Of a DNA stretch of 64,000 nt, positions 44,237 through 52,775 are shown piece after piece. Each line of letters begins with the position of its first letter. The stretch's first letter is position 1. Both the position numbers and the translations under genes were made by a program. Origin of the DNA: Veillonellaceae bacterium (GTDB lineage: Bacteria; Bacillota_C; Negativicutes; UBA1444); contig JAAZNU010000028.1 of assembly GCA_012798135.1 (NCBI GenBank), positions 1 through 64,000 of the forward strand. The letters run 5' to 3'. The notes under the pieces are model-generated. The model was not told the origin of the DNA. It saw nothing but the letters and a program-made list of their open reading frames with translations, and made no database searches.

Positions 44237-45253
44237 ATGATTATTGTAATGAACGCGGGGGCCAAACAGTCCGACATCGACCGGGTCGTCGCCAAAGTCA
44301 CGGAGCGCGGCCTGAAGGTGCATCTGTCGGAAGGCCGGTTCGTCACCATCATCGGTGTGGTCGGCGACAAGAAGTTGTTGCAGGATGTACCGCTGGAGGC
44401 CATGCCGTGCGTGGATAAAATCGTAGCGATCACTTCCGGCTACAAATTGGCCAGCCGCCAGTTCAAACCGGAAAACACAGTGATCGATGTGGGGGGCACA
44501 TTGATCGGCGGCAACCGGCTGGTGGTGATGGCGGGGCCGTGCGCGGTGGAAAGCAGGGAACAGCTGCTGGAATCGGCTCAAATCGTCAAGGCGGCCGGGG
44601 CCGACTTTTTGCGCGGCGGCGCCTACAAGCCGCGGACATCGCCTTACTCGTTCCAGGGGTTGGAGGAACAGGGCCTGAAGTTTTTGGCCGAAGCCAGGGA
44701 AGCAACCGGATTGAAAATCGTGACGGAAGTGGTCGATCCGATTTCCGTGCCGGTTGTCTGCGAGTATGCCGACGTGTTGCAGATCGGCGCCCGTAACATG
44801 CAAAACTTCCAACTGCTGAAGACGGTCGGCAGGGCCGGCAAGCCGGTCCTGTTGAAACGGGGGATCGCCGCGACAATCGACGAATGGCTGAACGCGGCGG
44901 AATACATCATGAACGAGGGAAACTACCAGGTGATCTTGTGCGAACGGGGAATCCGGACTTTCGAGACAGCCACCCGCAATACGCTGGACCTCAGCGCGGT
45001 TGCCGTCATCAAGAATACTTGCCATTTGCCCATCATTGTCGATCCCAGCCATGGCACCGGACACTGGAAACTGGTCCGGCCGATGGCGCGGGCGGCGGTG
45101 GCGGCCGGGGCCGATGGCTTGATGATCGAAGTGCATCCCCGGCCGGACGAGGCGATGTCGGACGGAATGCAATCGCTGACGCCAGAGAATTTTGCGTTGC
45201 TGATGGATGAAGTGGACCGGATCGCCAAGGTGATGGGGCGTAACCAGGCATGA
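44237..45253 (+). CDS. aroF: 3-deoxy-7-phosphoheptulonate (DAHP) synthase, AroF type with N-terminal ferredoxin-like domain
   Basis: The product is 338 residues. It condenses phosphoenolpyruvate and erythrose 4-phosphate, the entry step to aromatic amino acids. Residues 1-70 form the ferredoxin-like regulatory domain of type I-beta enzymes ([18 protein letters not shown]). The barrel has [29 protein letters not shown], a [11 protein letters not shown] segment and DPSHGTGHW. The regulatory domain gives feedback inhibition in relatives. AAGGAGAG precedes the ATG. It is controlled by the tyrosine T-box and coupled to tyrA by a four-base overlap. Confidence 0.96.
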   Translation: MIIVMNAGAKQSDIDRVVAKVTERGLKVHLSEGRFVTIIGVVGDKKLLQDVPLEAMPCVDKIVAITSGYKLASRQFKPENTVIDVGGTLIGGNRLVVMAGPCAVESREQLLESAQIVKAAGADFLRGGAYKPRTSPYSFQGLEEQGLKFLAEAREATGLKIVTEVVDPISVPVVCEYADVLQIGARNMQNFQLLKTVGRAGKPVLLKRGIAATIDEWLNAAEYIMNEGNYQVILCERGIRTFETATRNTLDLSAVAVIKNTCHLPIIVDPSHGTGHWKLVRPMARAAVAAGADGLMIEVHPRPDEAMSDGMQSLTPENFALLMDEVDRIAKVMGRNQA

Positions 45254-46131
45254 GCACGACGAGGGTTGCGATTCTGGGGCTGGGACTGATCGGCGGCTCG
45301 CTGGGACTGGCCTTCCGGGCTGCGACAACGGAACGGATCCACGTGACGGGGTACGCCCGCCGGCCGGAAACCTTGGAGCTAGCCTTGACCCTGGGCGTGG
45401 TCGACGTGGTGGCGGCAACGCCGGAACAGGCTGTCGCCGAAGCGGATTTTGTTTTTCTGTGTACGCCGGTGCTGCAAATGTTGCCGGTGGCGCAGCGAGC
45501 CCTGCCGCACATGAAACCGGGGGCGGTGCTGACCGATGCGGGCAGCACCAAACGCTGGTTTGCCGAGGCCATCCGTCCCCTGTTGCCGGTAGGGATTCGC
45601 TATATTGGCGGTCATCCGATGGCTGGACGGGAAAAAAGCGGCCTGGTAGCGGCGGCGCCGGACTTGTTTCGCGACCGTTGGTATCTGCTAACCCCGGCGC
45701 CGGATACACCGCCGGCGGAAGTGTCCCGGCTGCAGCGATTGGTGGAACTGACCGGCGCGATGACGACGGTGCTTGACGAAAACGACCATGACCGGATCAC
45801 GGCGGTGATCAGCCACGTGCCGCATTTGGCGGCGGCGGCCCTGGTACACTTGCTGAAAAAAGAACAGAACCCGGCCGAAACGGCCCGGTTCATCGGTGGT
45901 GGCTTTCGTGACACGACTCGGATTGCTTCCTCGGATGCCGACATGTGGGCGGACATCTGCATGACGAATGCCGCTAATATTGCCGCCAGTCTGGATGAGT
46001 TGGCGGGAGTGCTGAACGAGGCGGCCCGGTTGGTTCGCGCCGGCGACCGCAACGGGATTCATGCCTATTTCAGCGCGGCGAAAAACTTGCGCAATTCCTT
46101 ACTGCTGCAGGAGCAGGGGGAGCCAAAATAG
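45250..46131 (+). CDS. tyrA: Prephenate dehydrogenase TyrA
   Basis: The product is 293 residues. It oxidises prephenate to 4-hydroxyphenylpyruvate with NAD(P)+. The dinucleotide site is [12 protein letters not shown] at residues 8-19. The conserved catalytic His is in [14 protein letters not shown], and the helical domain has [13 protein letters not shown]. There is no C-terminal ACT domain, so tyrosine control probably rests on the T-box. Its ATGA start overlaps the aroF stop. Confidence 0.93.
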   Translation: MSTTRVAILGLGLIGGSLGLAFRAATTERIHVTGYARRPETLELALTLGVVDVVAATPEQAVAEADFVFLCTPVLQMLPVAQRALPHMKPGAVLTDAGSTKRWFAEAIRPLLPVGIRYIGGHPMAGREKSGLVAAAPDLFRDRWYLLTPAPDTPPAEVSRLQRLVELTGAMTTVLDENDHDRITAVISHVPHLAAAALVHLLKKEQNPAETARFIGGGFRDTTRIASSDADMWADICMTNAANIAASLDELAGVLNEAARLVRAGDRNGIHAYFSAAKNLRNSLLLQEQGEPK

Positions 46132-46138
46132 AACCGGT

Positions 46139-47410
46139 TCAGTGGGTAACGCGGTCCCAGTCGGCGTTGATGATCGCAGCCATCAACTGCTTGCCGACGA
46201 TATCGTAGTGCAGACCGTCGATGGCGAGTCGCTCCGGCAGTTCGCCGCGTTCATCGGCAAAATGCGGGTACAGGTCGATATAATGGGTCTGCCGGCGGAT
46301 GAAATCGTTAACTATCGCGAGTTCCCGCTGCCAGCCCGGCGAAGTTTCCTGGCCAAAGGCGCGGGCAATGGCGGCGGGGTTGATGGGCGGCAGCGTCAGC
46401 AGAATAGGCCGGATTCCTTGCAGCAGACACTTGTAGCGGATGATGCGCAGATCCCGGATCACGGATTCTGCCGGCACCCCGGCCCGGATGCTGTTGATGC
46501 CGGTCATAATTAGCAGATAGCGTGGCTGGAAGGGCAAGACATCCTCATCAAAGCGGGCGGCGGTGGTTTCGGCTGTGTCACCGCTGCGGCCCAGATTCAG
46601 CGTGGAAAATTTCAGATAGGTTTGATAGTCGTAGGCCCAGTCTGCCGGTGAATAGGATATGGCGCCGCCACCGTGGGTGATGCTGTCGCCCAGTGTGGCG
46701 GCATAGACGGACGGAGTAGGGAATACTTCGTAAACGGCCGCGTCGGACCAGACGCCGACCGGAGCGCCATCAGGCGTTATCCCGCGGACCCGGTAGTAGT
46801 AGCGGCCGGGTTCTCGCCGGGGTTGTTCGTCATAACAGGCAAACCCCTCGGCCTGCGTGCTCCAGATTCGATATTGCGACGGTTCGGCGCCGCCCGGATT
46901 TTCCGGTGGCAACCGGGTGAGTTCCAGTTCATAGGTCGTGGTTTCCAACAATGGAATCCAGGTATAGACCGGGTACAACAACGGGGCGCTACCCCGGGCA
47001 TTTAAGCGGGATGTGATAAGCGGCTTGAGCGGCTCTTTTTTTTCGGCATTGATCCGGAGCCGGCGCGCGTCGGAGAAGGTCCCAATTGGATTTCCCCGGA
47101 TATCCAGCCCGAGCACCCGCCAATAAACGACTGCACCGTCCAGGTCGCGCAGATCGGGATTGTAGCCGTTGGTAAACACCGCCCGCGAAGCGAACCGCCG
47201 ATGGGCGGAGGGGCTTGTTCCGTTGGGATTTTCCGGCAAACGGTCCAGAAATTCGATTTCGTAGTAGACGGCATTGGGTACGACCGGCCAGGTCAGGATC
47301 GGCTGCGGACCGACCGTTGCGCGATCACCCAGGGGTGCCGCCGCGATTGGTTGGACCATCAGGCCGGCAAGCACAGTGAGCAACAGAAAAATTCGGATTC
47401 CGGGCTTCAT
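46139..47410 (-). CDS. Exported SGNH/GDSL hydrolase with two N-terminal fibronectin-like repeats
   Basis: The product is 423 residues. A signal peptide (IFLLLTVLAGLMVQPIAAA) is followed by two related segments of roughly 100 residues; each contains a PENPxG..PS..R stretch and an R-G..G.P.G..SDA ending, like fibronectin III modules. The C-terminal SGNH domain has block I GDSITHGG, the block III Asn in TGINSIRAG and block V DGLHYD with the catalytic Asp and His. Such enzymes are esterases or carbohydrate deacetylases acting outside the cytoplasm. The ATG at 47410 has GAGGAG eight bases upstream; a GTG at 47419 is a weaker option. It is convergent with tyrA. Confidence 0.8.
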   Translation of the reverse strand: MKPGIRIFLLLTVLAGLMVQPIAAAPLGDRATVGPQPILTWPVVPNAVYYEIEFLDRLPENPNGTSPSAHRRFASRAVFTNGYNPDLRDLDGAVVYWRVLGLDIRGNPIGTFSDARRLRINAEKKEPLKPLITSRLNARGSAPLLYPVYTWIPLLETTTYELELTRLPPENPGGAEPSQYRIWSTQAEGFACYDEQPRREPGRYYYRVRGITPDGAPVGVWSDAAVYEVFPTPSVYAATLGDSITHGGGAISYSPADWAYDYQTYLKFSTLNLGRSGDTAETTAARFDEDVLPFQPRYLLIMTGINSIRAGVPAESVIRDLRIIRYKCLLQGIRPILLTLPPINPAAIARAFGQETSPGWQRELAIVNDFIRRQTHYIDLYPHFADERGELPERLAIDGLHYDIVGKQLMAAIINADWDRVTH

Positions 47411-47538
47411 ATGATTCACTCCTCATGAACATTATAAAGCCTGTGTCAAACAAGAAAAGTCGGAGAGTTGACCAAAAAGGGCATTCGCAGGCAAACAGCG
47501 AATGTTTAAATATCAGGAAACCGAGGAGGTCGAAACGG

Positions 47539-48447
47539 ATGAACAGGAAAGTCCGGGAGAGACTGGTAGTGCTCGTGACACTGTCGATCCTGACGATTCC
47601 GGGGATCGGGCAGGCGGATCGCGGGTCGATGCCATGGGGCTTTGAGGACAACCTGCCACCTGAAATCTACGAACCGGCCCAGAACGCCGTGATCGCGTGG
47701 AACGGTCGGGAAGAGATCTTGGTGCTGACGACCGACTTGAGCGCATCGCGGCCGACAAAAATCCTGGAGGTCTTGCCGTTGCCGTCGGAGCCGGTGGTGA
47801 CAAAAGGGGACGGGGCTCTGTTCGCCAAATTCAACAATTTGATCCTTAGCGAGTTGCGCACCAACTGGTATTCCGGCAAAGGGCCGGACGGGTCCCGCGA
47901 GGGGGCGACTTCAGCGGCGGAAGTGACATTCCATGAGAAGATTGGCGCCCACGACATCAGCGTGGTCCACGTGCTGGACAGTGGATACTTTGCCGAATGG
48001 ATTGCCAATTTTTTGAAAAAGAACGGCGCCGGGCCGCAAAAGATTTCGCCGGTGCTGCTGGCGACAATCGAGCAATACCTGCTGGATGGGCATCACTGGT
48101 TTGTATTCGATGTCGTCGAACTCGGCCGCCAGACGAAGACCAATGACGCAATCCAGTATCGTTTCGCAACGGACAAATTCTACTATCCGCTGCGGATTTC
48201 CAATACCGACTCCGGTAATACCAATATACAACTGGTTGCGGTGACGGAAAACGGATTGTCTCATTATTTCGCCCTGCCGCAGGAAAAAATCCGTCAGCGG
48301 CATCGCCCACTGCGGTTCGCAAGGGGCCGGATCCTGGAACTGAACGAAGAGATGGCCGGGATGTTCAGCGGACCGGAAATCAGTGCCCAGACGCTGCGGA
48401 TCCAGGGAAACCTGAAAGAATTCGATTTGGATGTGCTGGCGCGTTGA
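47539..48447 (+). CDS. Secreted DUF2330-like protein of unknown function
   Basis: The product is 302 residues. The signal peptide is LVVLVTLSILTIPGIGQA, giving a mature start at DRGSMPW. The body has EPAQNAVIAWNGREEILVLTTDL, KILEVLPLPSEP and HEKIGAHDISVVHVLDS. These strings recall DUF2330, a family of secreted archaeal and bacterial proteins with no known activity; this match is from memory. No catalytic motif or lipobox is seen. The ATG at 47539 has GAGGAGGT upstream. It is divergent from the SGNH hydrolase (129 bases apart), so both could answer to the same signal. Confidence 0.65.
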   Translation: MNRKVRERLVVLVTLSILTIPGIGQADRGSMPWGFEDNLPPEIYEPAQNAVIAWNGREEILVLTTDLSASRPTKILEVLPLPSEPVVTKGDGALFAKFNNLILSELRTNWYSGKGPDGSREGATSAAEVTFHEKIGAHDISVVHVLDSGYFAEWIANFLKKNGAGPQKISPVLLATIEQYLLDGHHWFVFDVVELGRQTKTNDAIQYRFATDKFYYPLRISNTDSGNTNIQLVAVTENGLSHYFALPQEKIRQRHRPLRFARGRILELNEEMAGMFSGPEISAQTLRIQGNLKEFDLDVLAR

Positions 48448-48489
48448 GAGTAAGGTCAAGTGACGGCTGAATGATTTTTCGCCGGGAAC

Positions 48490-48543
48490 AATAGAGGGGA
48501 TTCGGTCGACTGGAGAACAGCCGACCGAATCCCCTCTATTTTC
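48490..48543. terminator. Bidirectional 19-bp perfect terminator
   Basis: AATAGAGGGGATTCGGTCG (48490-48508) pairs perfectly with 48522-48540; T or A runs flank both sides. It serves the converging DUF2330-like gene and P-type ATPase gene. Confidence 0.9.
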
Positions 48544-48560
48544 AGGCTATGCGAGGGAGG

Positions 48561-51215
48561 TTATTGTTGCTTCATCCGTGAAAAGAATTTCACGAGCTCG
48601 TTGAGGAGCAGCGGGACCAGCGACAGAGCAAACACGATCCCCCAGTCATGCAGACTCAAATTGATTACGTTGAAGGCGTCGGCCAGAAATGGGATCGAGA
48701 TCACGGCCAATTGCAGAACGAACCCGGCAATGATCGCGCCGATTAGGTAACGGTTGGAGAACAAACCGATCTGGAAGATGGATTTTATGGAGTTGCGCAT
48801 CGCCAGCGAGTAGAAAAGCTGAGATGCAGCCAACACGACAAAGGACATGGTGCGGGCATTGGTCAAGACCACCTCGGGAATATCGCGAGAGCTCAGACTG
48901 TAACCGAATTCGGCCAGACCCAGATAAAAAGCCGCCAAGGTCAGAATGCCGATCACTGTGCCGCCCATCACGGCCCAGATCCCAGTGCTGCCGGCAAAGA
49001 AGCTTTCTCTGGGGTCACGCGGTTTCTGCCGCATGACGTCGCTGTCGCCGGGGTCGACGCCGAGAGCGATGGCCGGGAGCGAGTCGGTGATCAGGTTGAT
49101 CCAGAGGATCTGCGTTGGCAGCAACGGCACGGGCCAGAAGAAGAGGATGGAGGCGAAAATGGCCACTACTTCGCCGAGATTGCACGATAACAGAAACACG
49201 ACCGCTTTCTTGATATTGTTATAAATGTTTCGGCCCTCTTCGATGGCGCGGACGATGGTGGTGAAATTGTCGTCGGTCAGGATCATGTCGCTGGCACCTT
49301 TGGAGACGTCGGTGCCGGTAATGCCCATGGCTACGCCGATGTCGGCGTATTTCAGCGAGGGCGCGTCATTCACTCCGTCGCCGGTCATGGAGACAATGTT
49401 GCCTTGGGCTTTGAAGGCCCGGACAATCTTGACCTTGTGTTCCGGCGAAACCCTCGCGAAGACACGATAGCGGGAGATGCGGTCAGCAAATTCTTCGTCG
49501 GAGAGTGAATCGATTTCCGCACCGGTTAGGCTTTGCTCCAGGGAATCGGCGATACCAAGTTCTCTGGCGATGGCTACGGCGGTATTTTTGTGGTCGCCGG
49601 TGATCATGACCGGTGTGATGCCGGCCATTTTTGCCTTGTGGATGGAATCCTTGACTTCCAGACGGGGAGGGTCGATCATGCCGACCAGGCCGATCAGGGT
49701 CAGATCCATCTCCATCTCTTCGGGAGAAAGCAGATGGTCGGTGTCTTTATAGGCGGCGCCGAGGACACGCAGGGCGGAATCGGACATAACATCGGCCATG
49801 CGCAGATATTCGGCCTTCATTTCCGTCGTGAGCGGAACCGCCTGTTCGTTGACCAGGGCGTGGGTCGAGATTTTCAGGAGGTTGTCGAGGGCGCCTTTGG
49901 TATGGACCCGATAGGTTTCACCTTCACGGTTGATGGTCGACATCAGCTTGCGATCAGAGTCGAAGGGCTTTTCGCCAATGCGGGGATGCTGACTATTCAG
50001 GGCGGCTTTGGTCATTCCATATCTTTCTCCGGCCACGACCAGGGCAACTTCAGTCGGGTCGCCAGTGCTTTGCCCGTTGTCATAGGTGGCGTCGGAGCAG
50101 AGAACGAGCGAGCGCAGAAGCTCGCCGCCATCAGTGCCGAGAGGGGGCAGAGTGTTGCCGACGAGGATATCGGAAAGAATGCTGTGGGTGTATGTTTTGA
50201 CGACCGTCATTTTGTTTTGCGTCAGTGTACCGGTCTTGTCCGAACAGATGATGTTGACCGAGCCCAGTGTTTCGACCGCCGGCAGTTTTTTGACAATGGC
50301 GTTGATCTTGGACATCTTGGTCACGCCGATGGCCAGCACGATGGCTACGATGGCGGCGAGACCCTCCGGTATGGCCGCGACGGCCAGGCTGATCGCGGTC
50401 AGGAACATTTCGAACATGTTACGCCCCTGGAAGAGGGCGATGCCAAAAATCAGCACGCAGATGCCGATGGCCAGAAAACCGAGCGTCTTGCCCAGCTCTT
50501 CGAGAAGGTGCTGCAAGGGAGTCAGTTCTTCATTGCTTTCATCAAGGAATCGGGCGATTTTGCCGATTTCAGTGTCCATCGCAGTGGCGATGACGATGCC
50601 CTCGCCGCGGCCATAGGTGGCCAGTGTCGACATGAAGGCCATGTTGATTTTGTCGCCGATCGGGACTTTGGGGTCATCGATCAAGGCCCGGGCATCTTTG
50701 TCCGAAGGAACGGATTCCCCGGTCAGGGCCGATTCATCTATTTGCAGGTTAGCGCTTTCGAGTAACCGGAGGTCGGCAGGAACATAGCGGCCGGCGTCAA
50801 TGAGGACGATGTCGCCGGGAACCAGGTCTTCCGAGTTGATCTCCCGAACTTCGCCGTCGCGTCGGACCAGTGAGCGCGGGGTTGTCAACTGCTGAAGGGC
50901 GGCGATTGCCTTTTCCGCCTTGTACTCCTGGATCACGCCGATAGCGGCGTTCAGAAGCACGACCAACAGGATGATCACGGAGTCGGCGTATTCGCCGATG
51001 AACAGCGTAATGACTGCGGCGCCAAGCAGGACGTAGATCAACATGTCCTGCAACTGGGCGAAGAACAGTGCCAGCAGACTTTTTTTTGGTTTTCCCTTCA
51101 GCCGGTTCTGGCCGGAACGGGCGAGCCGGGCCGCGGCTTCCGTCCCGGACAGGCCGGCCGTCGGGTCGACGTTCCATTCCTGGAGTACTTCAGATGCGCT
51201 TTTGGCAAACCACAT
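48561..51215 (-). CDS. Cation-translocating P-type ATPase (PMR1/SERCA type; Mn2+ or Ca2+ exporter)
   Basis: The product is 884 residues of the P2-type family. The phosphorylation site is ICSDKTGTLTQNKM with Asp326. The actuator loop is ALTGES and the hinge is MTGDGVNDAPSLKYADIGVAMG. Helix M4 has VAAIPEGLA and M6 has NLITDSLPAIALGVDP, so the ion site resembles Ca2+/Mn2+ pumps rather than copper or zinc P1B pumps. The N- and C-terminal helices follow the ten-helix plan. A yybP-ykoY type (Mn2+-sensing) riboswitch upstream points to manganese export. The ATG at 51215 has GAAGAGG eight bases upstream; a GTG at 51224 is less likely. Confidence 0.93.
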   Translation of the reverse strand: MWFAKSASEVLQEWNVDPTAGLSGTEAAARLARSGQNRLKGKPKKSLLALFFAQLQDMLIYVLLGAAVITLFIGEYADSVIILLVVLLNAAIGVIQEYKAEKAIAALQQLTTPRSLVRRDGEVREINSEDLVPGDIVLIDAGRYVPADLRLLESANLQIDESALTGESVPSDKDARALIDDPKVPIGDKINMAFMSTLATYGRGEGIVIATAMDTEIGKIARFLDESNEELTPLQHLLEELGKTLGFLAIGICVLIFGIALFQGRNMFEMFLTAISLAVAAIPEGLAAIVAIVLAIGVTKMSKINAIVKKLPAVETLGSVNIICSDKTGTLTQNKMTVVKTYTHSILSDILVGNTLPPLGTDGGELLRSLVLCSDATYDNGQSTGDPTEVALVVAGERYGMTKAALNSQHPRIGEKPFDSDRKLMSTINREGETYRVHTKGALDNLLKISTHALVNEQAVPLTTEMKAEYLRMADVMSDSALRVLGAAYKDTDHLLSPEEMEMDLTLIGLVGMIDPPRLEVKDSIHKAKMAGITPVMITGDHKNTAVAIARELGIADSLEQSLTGAEIDSLSDEEFADRISRYRVFARVSPEHKVKIVRAFKAQGNIVSMTGDGVNDAPSLKYADIGVAMGITGTDVSKGASDMILTDDNFTTIVRAIEEGRNIYNNIKKAVVFLLSCNLGEVVAIFASILFFWPVPLLPTQILWINLITDSLPAIALGVDPGDSDVMRQKPRDPRESFFAGSTGIWAVMGGTVIGILTLAAFYLGLAEFGYSLSSRDIPEVVLTNARTMSFVVLAASQLFYSLAMRNSIKSIFQIGLFSNRYLIGAIIAGFVLQLAVISIPFLADAFNVINLSLHDWGIVFALSLVPLLLNELVKFFSRMKQQ

Positions 51216-51294
51216 TCCAAACACCTCTTCCCCTCAATTCGTTCTAGGTTTGGGGTCCTGCCGACGGGATTTTTGTTCGGATGAGTCTTTGTAC

Positions 51295-51357
51295 AAAAAA
51301 AAAAGACTCTCAACACAGAACCTGCCCATACGAACAGAACCGTGTTAAAAGTCTCGT
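51295..51357 (-). terminator. Expression-platform terminator of the Mn2+-type riboswitch
   Basis: On the minus strand AGACT...AACAC pairs with GTGTT...AGTCT, followed by ten T. The 5' arm (51357-51345) includes the 3' strand of riboswitch helix P1, so the two structures exclude each other. Confidence 0.85.
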
Positions 51358-51446
51358 TACCAACGACAACGGGCCATTGGTCGCAAAGCCAGGCGAATCG
51401 ATCAATCCGTACTGTTGACCTTGCGAAGCAAACTACTCCCTCTTAA
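51345..51446 (-). promoter_or_regulatory. yybP-ykoY (Mn2+-sensing) riboswitch
   Basis: Minus-strand features match the family: GGGAGTAG after the 5' P1 strand, GGTCAACAGTACGG, CCTGGCTTTGCGACC and AACGAGACTTT before the 3' P1 strand. P1 is TTAAGAG (51446-51440) paired with CTTTTAA (51351-51345). Binding of Mn2+ would hold P1 closed and prevent the downstream terminator, so this is an ON switch for the P-type ATPase. Confidence 0.85.
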
Positions 51447-51453
51447 CGATTTT

Positions 51454-51483
51454 ATAATATATGAAAACACGGAAAGCTGTCAA
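51454..51483 (-). promoter_or_regulatory. Promoter of the riboswitch and P-type ATPase
   Basis: Minus strand TTGACA (51483-51478), 18 bases, TATTAT (51459-51454), immediately before the riboswitch. Confidence 0.75.
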
Positions 51484-51678
51484 TGAAAAAAATGATTGCT
51501 GCGACCAGCGAAACTTCGGCTGCTGCTTGCAACGATCAAACGACACTATTGAAAAGCTTCCCCGACGACAGGCGCCGGAGGTCATTTAATAGGCAATGCG
51601 CTGCGGTTGTTTCGTTGACGTTGGCTGGTCGCAACGCGAAGAAAAAATATTGCAAAAAATTTCACAATGTAGCAGGAA

Positions 51679-51707
51679 TTCAAAAGTGGAAAACGAATAA
51701 CTATTAT
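51679..51707 (+). promoter_or_regulatory. Putative lacI-type regulator promoter
   Basis: TTCAAA (51679-51684), 17 bases, TATTAT (51702-51707). The -10 ends where the first operator palindrome begins. The stretch 51484-51678 between the two divergent promoters shows no gene or other element. Confidence 0.55.
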
Positions 51708-51732
51708 GCAAACGTTTGCAGAAACGTTTGCA
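51707..51732. promoter_or_regulatory. Tandem LacI-family operators
   Basis: TGCAAACGTTTGCA (51707-51720) is a perfect 14-bp palindrome with the central CG typical of LacI/GalR sites. A second copy with core AAACGTTT (51722-51729) follows, its centre 12 bp away. They cover the predicted start of transcription and lie 30 bases before the regulator start codon, so autorepression is likely. Confidence 0.85.
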
Positions 51733-51748
51733 GGCAGGAGGAGCTGGA

Positions 51749-52741
51749 TTGGTTAACATCAAGGAAGTGGCAAAAGCCGCCGGAGTTTCGGCCAGCACCG
51801 TCTCCAGGGTTCTGACGGGAAAGATTCCGGTCAGTGCGGAGGCTAAAGCCCGTGTTTTGGCGGCCGTGGAACAGATGAACTACCAACCGAATGCTGTCGC
51901 CCAGGGCCTCAAAGGAGGTCGACTGCACACGATCGGCCTAGTGGTTCCGAATATTCGCAGTCTGGTTTTTCCGGCGGCCATTCGGGGAATTGAAGATACG
52001 GCCGGTGCATACGGCTATACGGTAGTTTTGTGCAACACGGATGAAGATATCGACAAAGAAAGGTTGTACATAGAAAGTTTGCGACGCCGCCTGGTGGACG
52101 GATTCCTGTTTTCCACCGCCCGGCCGGGGCACGAATATTTGTTGGCGTTGCCTGATGAAGGGGTACCGGTGGTGTTTCTGATACGCCAACTGGGAAAGTC
52201 CGTGAATACAGTTGTGCTGGATAATGAAGGCGGTGCGTATGAGGCAACAAGGTATATGTTGAGCCGCGGCCTCCGGAACATTGCTCTTATCAACGGCGGG
52301 CTGGATCTGCCCCTCTATCGGCACCGTTATGAGGGATACCGAAGAGCGTTGCGGGAAGCCGGGGTGAATGAGCCGGATAAACTGGTGATTCACGGGATCA
52401 GCGGCTGGGATGACGGATATCAGACCATGAAGGAAATCCTGGATGCAGGACTTCGCCCGGATGCAGTGTTTGCCACCAGCGATCCGAAGGCTATGGGGAT
52501 CATTCGGGCGATTCGGGATGCCGGATTGCAGGTGCCGCAAGATATTTCGGTAATGGGCTTTGACAATATAGATTTTTCCAATCAGATCGATCCGCCGCTT
52601 ACCACGGTGGCCCAGCCGTTTTATGAAATGGGGGTCCGGGCTTGCCGCCGCTTGATTCAGTTGATTGAAACCGGGCGGAGTGGTCGGACCAAAGTCGAGG
52701 TTTTGCCGGCGCAGCTGGTAGTCCGAAAATCCGTAATTTGA
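51749..52741 (+). CDS. LacI/GalR-family transcriptional regulator
   Basis: The product is 330 residues. The N-terminal DNA-binding domain is textbook: NIKEVAKAAGVSASTVSRVLTG and the hinge helix with YQPNAVAQGLKGG. The rest is a type I periplasmic-binding fold (IGLVVPNIRSLVFPA, DAVFATSDPKAMGIIRA, VMGFDNIDFSNQIDPPLTTV) that should bind a small effector, usually a sugar or related polyol. The TTG start at 51749 has GGAGGAG upstream; an in-frame ATG at 51716 lies inside the operators and is rejected. It is followed by an OYE-like gene after 34 bases and probably controls the whole block up to 63.8 kb. Confidence 0.93.
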   Translation: MVNIKEVAKAAGVSASTVSRVLTGKIPVSAEAKARVLAAVEQMNYQPNAVAQGLKGGRLHTIGLVVPNIRSLVFPAAIRGIEDTAGAYGYTVVLCNTDEDIDKERLYIESLRRRLVDGFLFSTARPGHEYLLALPDEGVPVVFLIRQLGKSVNTVVLDNEGGAYEATRYMLSRGLRNIALINGGLDLPLYRHRYEGYRRALREAGVNEPDKLVIHGISGWDDGYQTMKEILDAGLRPDAVFATSDPKAMGIIRAIRDAGLQVPQDISVMGFDNIDFSNQIDPPLTTVAQPFYEMGVRACRRLIQLIETGRSGRTKVEVLPAQLVVRKSVI

Positions 52742-52775
52742 ACCCTTGGATAAGATTATTGGGGAGGACGCAGAT

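Noticed and set aside
49533..50765. Plus-strand open frame (410 codons) opposite the P-type ATPase
   Set aside because: Shadow of conserved ATPase motifs on the other strand; the protein is rich in Gly, Asp and His without any domain.
51484..51678. Small protein-coding frame between the ATPase promoter and the LacI-type promoter (plus strand from 51483)
   Set aside because: No ribosome site, it overlaps the -35 of the divergent promoter and runs through the LacI operators.
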